The notes below the pieces were generated by a model that was not told the origin of the DNA, did no database searches, and worked only from the letters and a program-made list of their open reading frames with translations. A program made the position numbers and the translations under genes. Below are positions 58,649-64,000 of a DNA stretch of 64,000 nt, piece after piece. This DNA comes from Coenobita brevimanus (taxonomy: Eukaryota > Arthropoda > Malacostraca > Decapoda > Coenobitidae), in the NCBI GenBank assembly GCA_032717465.1, contig CM064655.1, positions 21,621,059 through 21,685,058 on the forward strand, read 5' to 3'. How positions within the stretch are numbered: position 1 is the stretch's first letter; each line of letters opens with the position of its first letter.

Positions 58649-59184
58649 TATAATAGATTTCAAGTTAAGGAACCATCAGTGAAATGAGCCATGCATCCAT
58701 TCATTCATCATTCAAGCCCTTGGAATCCTCGACTCCATCCCACAGACTAAACCGTCCACAAAACAACAAAGAAAAATAAAAGGGAAACAGCTACAATAGG
58801 ATGTTCACAGTCACTATATTTATGAGTGGACAGTAATGCCGTGATGCCCCAGTGGATGTCAGTTAGTGTAAGAAATGTAATGGACGTCAGGAGGTGCTTA
58901 AGGCGTGAATCAACAGCTGTAGCACTTTTTTGAGACGCTTTCTATTAGAAGGGGAGAGAGGGAAGCGGAGGAGGGAGAGGAAAGGGGAATGGGAGTGAGA
59001 GGGAGAAAGGAACAGGGAAGAAGGGAAAAGAGAAACTGAAGGAATGGGAAAAGGTGAGATGGTGGAGGGAGGAGAGGGAAGAGGAAGAGGGGAGAGAAAA
59101 AAGGAATGAGAGGGAGATAGAGGAGAAGGGAAAGGGGAAGGGAAGAGAAAAGCCTAGGAAGGAGTGAAAATGAGTGAGAAGGGA

Positions 59185-59216
<32 letters not shown>
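58645..59216. repeat. unassigned sequence, purine tract and poly(T)
   Basis: No feature to about 58,940, then an A/G-rich tract (GGAGAGGGAAG words) to 59,188 and a T-run of 28 at 59,189-59,216. The T-run could be the reversed tail of a retroposon, but no body is recognised. Confidence 0.55.
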
Positions 59217-59539
59217 GCCAGTCAGCACTTTGATGTTCTTTTAAATTTTGTCAGTGAATAAGTGTCGCCATTAAAACTTGGTAGATAACGTGTTGCAGGA
59301 AAAGTTCGACGTAATATGCAAAATAGATAATCTCGGAACAGGCTTCAGAGAGCCTTGTAAGTTCACGAGACTTCAGCCCATTATTTTTTTTTTTTTTTTT
59401 TTTTTTTCACTGGATTCAAGTGATTTTAGTTTTAACATCATTTGCTTCCGTTTACTATTAATTTCTTTTATTGGCTTAATTTATGTTTAATTTTGCCATA
59501 TTTTTCATTTTTAATTAGTGAATTAGTGGTTTCCCACCC
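59217..59539. other. AT-rich unassigned stretch
   Basis: T-run at 59,384-59,407. No gene, RNA or element recognised. Confidence 0.45.
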
Positions 59540-60860
59540 CTCTGCACGACCTTTTCTAGTGCCACATTTCTTTCCCCCCCTCCCTTTCCCTCATGGTTTC
59601 ACCTCACCTACCTATGTTCTTACTGCAACTCACCCTTTCATGTTCCTATCCTCACCATCTACAGCGACTCGTGTACTTCTCACCCACATCTCACCTCTCG
59701 CCCTCTAAATCTAGCTATTGGTTTTCTTTCCCGAGTTCTCTCACTCATCTACGCTGCCCTTCCAAAGTCTTCCCCTTCCATCTTCACAATCATCCGGTGA
59801 TTCCCCCCATCACCCCATACATCCTTCCAGACTTTCCCCCACACTTCCTCACCCATGTTCCTTATCCACTTTTTTTTTTTTTTTTTTTTAATAATCAAAA
59901 CAACATCCCCTCGTCCCCATATATTCCCCCTTCTCTCCTTCCCCATTCACGTTTCCCCCTCCCCTTCACCTTCCCCCTCCCTCTAAACTCAGCCACCTCT
60001 CTCCATACCATATTTCATCCCATTAACTTGCCCAGCTCGCACCTGTTCATCCCCACTCCACTTCAGTCTCTCTCTCCCTCTCACCCTACCTCCCCCACCG
60101 TCATCCTTCTCTTCCACACTTTTCCACCTGCCCTTATCCTCTCGCATCCACATTTCTCTATGCTCCAGATAACGTCATTATCTTTCCCTTTCAGACTCAT
60201 CTTCTTCCAGCGTTCCTCTCTCACCCTAGATCAGATCTCCCTCCCTTTCTCGCTCCCACATTAGTCATGCTCCCCCCTTCCCTTCCCTCACCCTTACTCA
60301 TGCTCCCCATCCCTTCCGCTCCAGTCTTTCCCCTCCCCGTCACTCCTCTCTCTTCTATTCACATCAGTCTTCATTTAGCATCACTCCATTACCTTCTCTA
60401 ATTCCCTGATTCCACTTCACTACCATCTCTTGCTTTAGGTCAAATAATTCCTCCCAGCCCATGTCCTCAATCAGCCCAACCCATCCTTAGATTGTTCCCT
60501 CTCCCACCTCTCCAACACTTCCCTTCTCACGTGCAGTACTTCTCTTCCCACATCCATATCTCCAGCACCAACTCCCACTCACACCAAAAGCATCTCTTCC
60601 AATCACCCTATAGCTGGCAGTACTCCAGTCCTCCCCATAATCTCCCCTCTCCCTTTCCCTTCACCAGCTCCTCCCACCCACCTCATTCATCTAACTCCAA
60701 CACCAGCTTATCCCCTCCACTCATGTAATCATTTAGCTTACCACTCCTACCTTAACTCCTTGCCCCCTTCCACGTCCCCTTCGTTCCTCCCCACCCCATT
60801 CCTTCTTCCCCACCGCATTACCCCACTCACCCCCACCCACCCCACCTTCAGAAGCCAGCC
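59540..60860. repeat. 1.3-kb pyrimidine-rich tract
   Basis: The plus strand is strongly C/T (CCCTCCC, CTCATCC, CCTTCC words) with few A/G interruptions. The 223-codon plus frame (59,593-60,264) is Ser/Pro/Leu/His-rich and follows the composition. No domain. Confidence 0.8.
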
Positions 60861-60949
60861 ACCTAGATGACAAGGACCACTGATGAGGAAGGAAGTTAGC
60901 CTCGTCGTGTAAAACCGCACCACAACACCGCAGTGAGTTATTGTACCTT

Positions 60950-60952
<3 letters not shown>

Positions 60953-60998
<46 letters not shown>

Positions 60999-61012
60999 TC
61001 TGGACTGGTGAC

Positions 61013-61044
<32 letters not shown>
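60953..61044. repeat. (GT)n at 60,953-60,996 and (GA)n at 61,016-61,044
   Basis: Two dinucleotide tracts about 20 bp apart. Frames crossing them in both directions are artefacts. Confidence 0.95.
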
Positions 61045-61046
<2 letters not shown>

Positions 61047-62692
61047 AGAAGAAGAAAAAGAAGAAAGCGGGTGACAGGAGGGAACAAGGAAGAGTTGATA
61101 ATGTGATGCTTGAGGAGAAGGAAAGCCAGAGAACCAACAAAAAAAAAGAAAAAAGAAACAGAAAAAAGCAATATAACCAGAAACGATCATATTGTGATGG
61201 AGAAAAATATAAAACCCAAAACTGAGAAAAAAGGGATCGACAAAAGATTATTAAAGAAAGTCACCTCATCAGGAGCGAAGGCGCTTTTAAGCAGGTAATT
61301 TAGAACGGCATTAGGTCAGCGATAAACCCCTTCCATTAACCCTACTTGCACCTGACCCCTAATAGGCCACATCAGGTTATAGCCCCTTAGCCCATTAGAT
61401 AATACGGCGCCCCTTTGGTTAACTTAAAGGGTTACCACTTAAGACAGTGTCTCCCTGAGGTACATGGCATCTTTTGGACACCAATTTTAGTAGGTTGAGG
61501 AGGCTCCCTAGCACCTCTTCGCTAGAGATTTATTTTTAGATATGGCCTGGTTAATCTGTTGAAAGTTATCTATGCAGAACAGGGCGATATAAAAATGATT
61601 TGTGTAACATGGAAGACAGTAATTTATAATAAGCAGAATAAGTCGCTTGAGAAATAGTGTTAGGGAGCGTCCTTAACCGACTAGAATACGGGCCTTGGAT
61701 TGTCACTCAGTGTAGCGTCACCTGGAGTTAGCCGTATGATCTATAGTAAAAAAGAATAAAAAAAGATTAGGGCATACTAAAGATAATATAAAAACCAACC
61801 AAAGAAAAAGAAGATTCATTACAAGAAAATTAGAACACGAAAAATGTGAGAATAAAGACTAAAACATGAAAACAACAGAGAAAAACTGAAGACAAGAAGG
61901 AAGCAACGAAAGGAAACGAAATATTCAAAATGCTGTGGATTCCAAGCAGCCAGACACGAGAAACATCGCTCGCTGTATTCACCTCCTTTCACTGCCAAAT
62001 TTTATTCTCAGACCTCAGACGATTTTATTCAGCAAAGAGGGTAATGGAATTCTATATATTTTTCTGCCTGCGTAGATGGATCTTAGGTAGTTTTATTTTT
62101 ATTAACCTCAGAGTACTTTATTTAAGAGTAAAACCTTAAGGAGTTGGATGATTGAATATAATCTCCTTTATTTGCGTATTATATTGTGGTTAATTCTTCT
62201 CTCTCTCTCTCTCTCTCACGTGCCTGTCTAATAGGAGGAAATTTCCAGACAAATTAGAGACACCACTTTTCTTATGCTTAATTTTGCTTACTTATATTCG
62301 TCGTAATTTTTCCGACTTTCACACCAGGAGATAAATCTTGGTAATTTATGTGTCGCTACTTTTACCTACTCTATCTGTCTAACTAATTTATTTTTCTTCC
62401 TGTGATTAGGTTTCTCATTTTTCGTGTCTCTTTATCTGTATCCTTGTAACTTGGCATGTGTTTCTGTTTTATATCTCTCTGTTTACTAACCTATTTATTT
62501 ATCAGTCTTTGGTCTGCTGTCCAGTTGTTTGTCTGTTCACTGGCATTATTCTGAAGCATTTTTTCTTTCCATATTGTCTTTCAGTGTCGGTCTCTTTAGG
62601 GTATATTTTACCCTATATACGGATATCCTTGTCTTTCATTGATATCTTTATTTTATATTTTAATCTGTTTATCTATATATGATTATCCGTAT
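61045..62692. other. unassigned non-coding stretch
   Basis: A-rich to 61,260 and 61,745-61,930, T-rich after 62,160. AGACGATTTTATTCAGC at 62,017 is a clean minus-strand copy of the dispersed motif, with CCTTTCACTGCC before it. A 19-bp (CT)n lies at 62,200. No gene supported. Confidence 0.5.
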
Positions 62693-62715
62693 GTCTCTGT
62701 ATATATATATATATA

Positions 62716-63558
62716 TAGTAATCCCTCCACTATCCGATGTAAGAGAGCCAAAGGCATGTCCGGAAAGTGGTCCTGTCTGGATAGTGGGCACCAGCCTCCT
62801 GGACTTGTACTTGTGGACCCTAACTCAGAAAAACACCTGTACAACTCCCTCTGGACATGCATAGCACCTATTGAAGACCCAAATCACACCAATAAGGGAC
62901 ATAAAAGACTGAAATAAATGCAAAAAACCATAAAATGAGGTTTTAGAGATGAGTTTATACAATATTAAACATTCTGGGTACTTACAAGCCCCTGGCTCCT
63001 GAACTGGTATATTTGGACCCTAACTCAGAGAAATACCTCCCTACTGCACATGCATAGCACCTAATACCCTATTCACACCAATAAGGGACATAAAAGAGTG
63101 AAATGAGGTGTTAGGGGTAAGTACAGTATGGTAAATACAGTTCAGTACAATATGAAACATTCTGGGTACTTACAGCAAGTCCCTGGCCATCTCAATGAAT
63201 AACAACCTCCTCTCAGACTCTGACAGTAAGAAGGATTTCCTGAAGCACAGCAGGTAAGGCACCACCACAAAAGCGAGCATGTGGGCAGCCATGACGACGA
63301 GCATGCACTCACGACAAGAGACGTGCAGTAAGTGGGGAGGATGCAGGGGCGTTCTAGCGGACGTCGGAGGAATGATGCACCAAAACAAAGCTGTCCTGCA
63401 CCGCACGCGCCAAGTTCAAATTACGGGCGGGAAAAAGTTGGATTTTTTTCGAATTTTTTGCGGTTTTCGGACCATTTTGGGAATCTTGGATCCTGGGACG
63501 ATTATGTCCGGTAAGTGGGGATGTCCTGAAAGTGGGTGTCCGGATAGTACGGGGATTA

Positions 63559-63561
<3 letters not shown>
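62716..63561. mobile_element. Pogo/Tigger-like terminal-inverted-repeat DNA element (MITE-like)
   Basis: The left end reads TAGTAATCCCTCCACTATCC and the right end, reversed, CAGTAATCCCCGTACTATCC, about 17 of 20 matching. Outside both ends is TATATA, consistent with a TA target site. Sub-terminal words TCCGGAAAGTGG, CCGGATAGT and CCGGTAAGTGGGG recur at both ends. The interior has a ~190-bp tandem duplication (GGACCCTAACTCAGA at 62,815 and 63,013; CACCAATAAGGGACATAAAA at 62,888 and 63,078). No transposase is recognisable. A 78-codon minus frame (63,170-63,406) has no domain I can name. Confidence 0.75.

Positions 63562-63602
<41 letters not shown>
63562..63602. repeat. (TA)n microsatellite at the element's right end
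   Basis: About 40 bp of TA. A shorter TA tract (about 62,698-62,715) abuts the left end, so the element is bracketed by TA repeats. Confidence 0.95.
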
Positions 63603-63604
<2 letters not shown>

Positions 63605-63712
63605 CCGGCAATTACCACCCCACATATCTGATGCGAGTAACAATATATCTGTCATAATAAAGATTTGGATTTATTGACCTTAGGGGAATGTAAATGCAAC
63701 ACCAGTAATGTC

Positions 63713-63716
<4 letters not shown>

Positions 63717-63777
<61 letters not shown>
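63717..63777. repeat. (CA)n microsatellite
   Basis: About 60 bp of CA. GTCATAATAAAGATTTGGATTT-like flanking words partly recur after it (GTCGTAATAATTATGTGACTT), hinting at a duplicated unit around the tract. The last 220 bp of the window hold nothing else recognisable. Confidence 0.93.
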
Positions 63778-64000
63778 CTATAAACGACCATCCGACCCAT
63801 TACAGTACTCACACCTGACACAGTGGCAGTATATCTGTCGTAATAATTATGTGACTTCATAAACCTTAATGGGATGTAAGTGTGCCACCAGTCATGTCAG
63901 CAGCATACTCACACATGCATACCACGATCCCATACATACATACCGATACATAAACACCTGGATGTCTGACACGTTCAGATAAATGGACAAAACACACACA

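Noticed and set aside
59593..60264. 223-codon plus-strand frame
   Set aside because: Ser/Pro/Leu/His-rich product of a 1.3-kb pyrimidine tract with no domain.

Overview
This is a eukaryotic, almost certainly arthropod, intergenic window; a decapod crustacean is my best guess (inference). I base this on very dense and long (CA)n/(GA)n microsatellites, on arthropod-type LINEs (CR1/L2-like, jockey/CR1-superfamily and RTE-like), on Gypsy-type LTR elements and on tRNA-derived SINEs. There is no bacterial-style gene packing, no operon, no CRISPR array and no exon of a host gene that I recognise. Nearly all long open frames are translations of low-complexity DNA.

Layout. 1-815: 3' end of a CR1/L2-like LINE. 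1.1-1.45 kb: two pieces of a tRNA-derived SINE. 2,487-6,081: a complete LTR element (here 'element A') with TG...CA LTRs, a 4-bp target duplication and an initiator-Met-type primer site, but no long protein. 7.1-10.4 kb: a decayed APE-type LINE. 10.5-12.3 kb: a degenerate tandem array of ~140-bp units, with a younger 43-bp minisatellite inside. 12.4-24.2 kb: microsatellites, kilobase-scale purine or pyrimidine tracts, an 18-bp G-rich and a 33-bp GTGGTG minisatellite, and scattered copies of a short motif. 24.2-27.0 kb: a 5'-truncated RTE-like LINE with an unbroken 812-codon frame. 28.4-30.5 kb: a second degenerate array of ~150-bp units. 35.5-38.06 kb: a second LINE of the 7-kb type. 38-49.8 kb: microsatellites, a lone SINE and the first of two copies of another SINE family. 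49.84-57.1 kb: a nest, in which an inverted copy of element A has been split by a Gypsy-type element (50,213-55,089) with nearly identical LTRs and a 5-bp duplication GATGG. 57.6 kb: second SINE copy. 62,716-63,561: a pogo/Tigger-like inverted-repeat DNA element between two (TA)n tracts.

How the parts relate. Element A and the SINEs are parasites that need proteins from other elements. The Gypsy element keeps gag, protease and the integrase zinc finger but lacks the integrase core, RT and RNase H. No element in the window looks autonomous. The most distinctive unexplained signal is a short dispersed motif centred on CTGAATAAAATCGTCTGG, seen by eye at about 20 places on both strands. In the 10.5-12.3 kb array it is phased.
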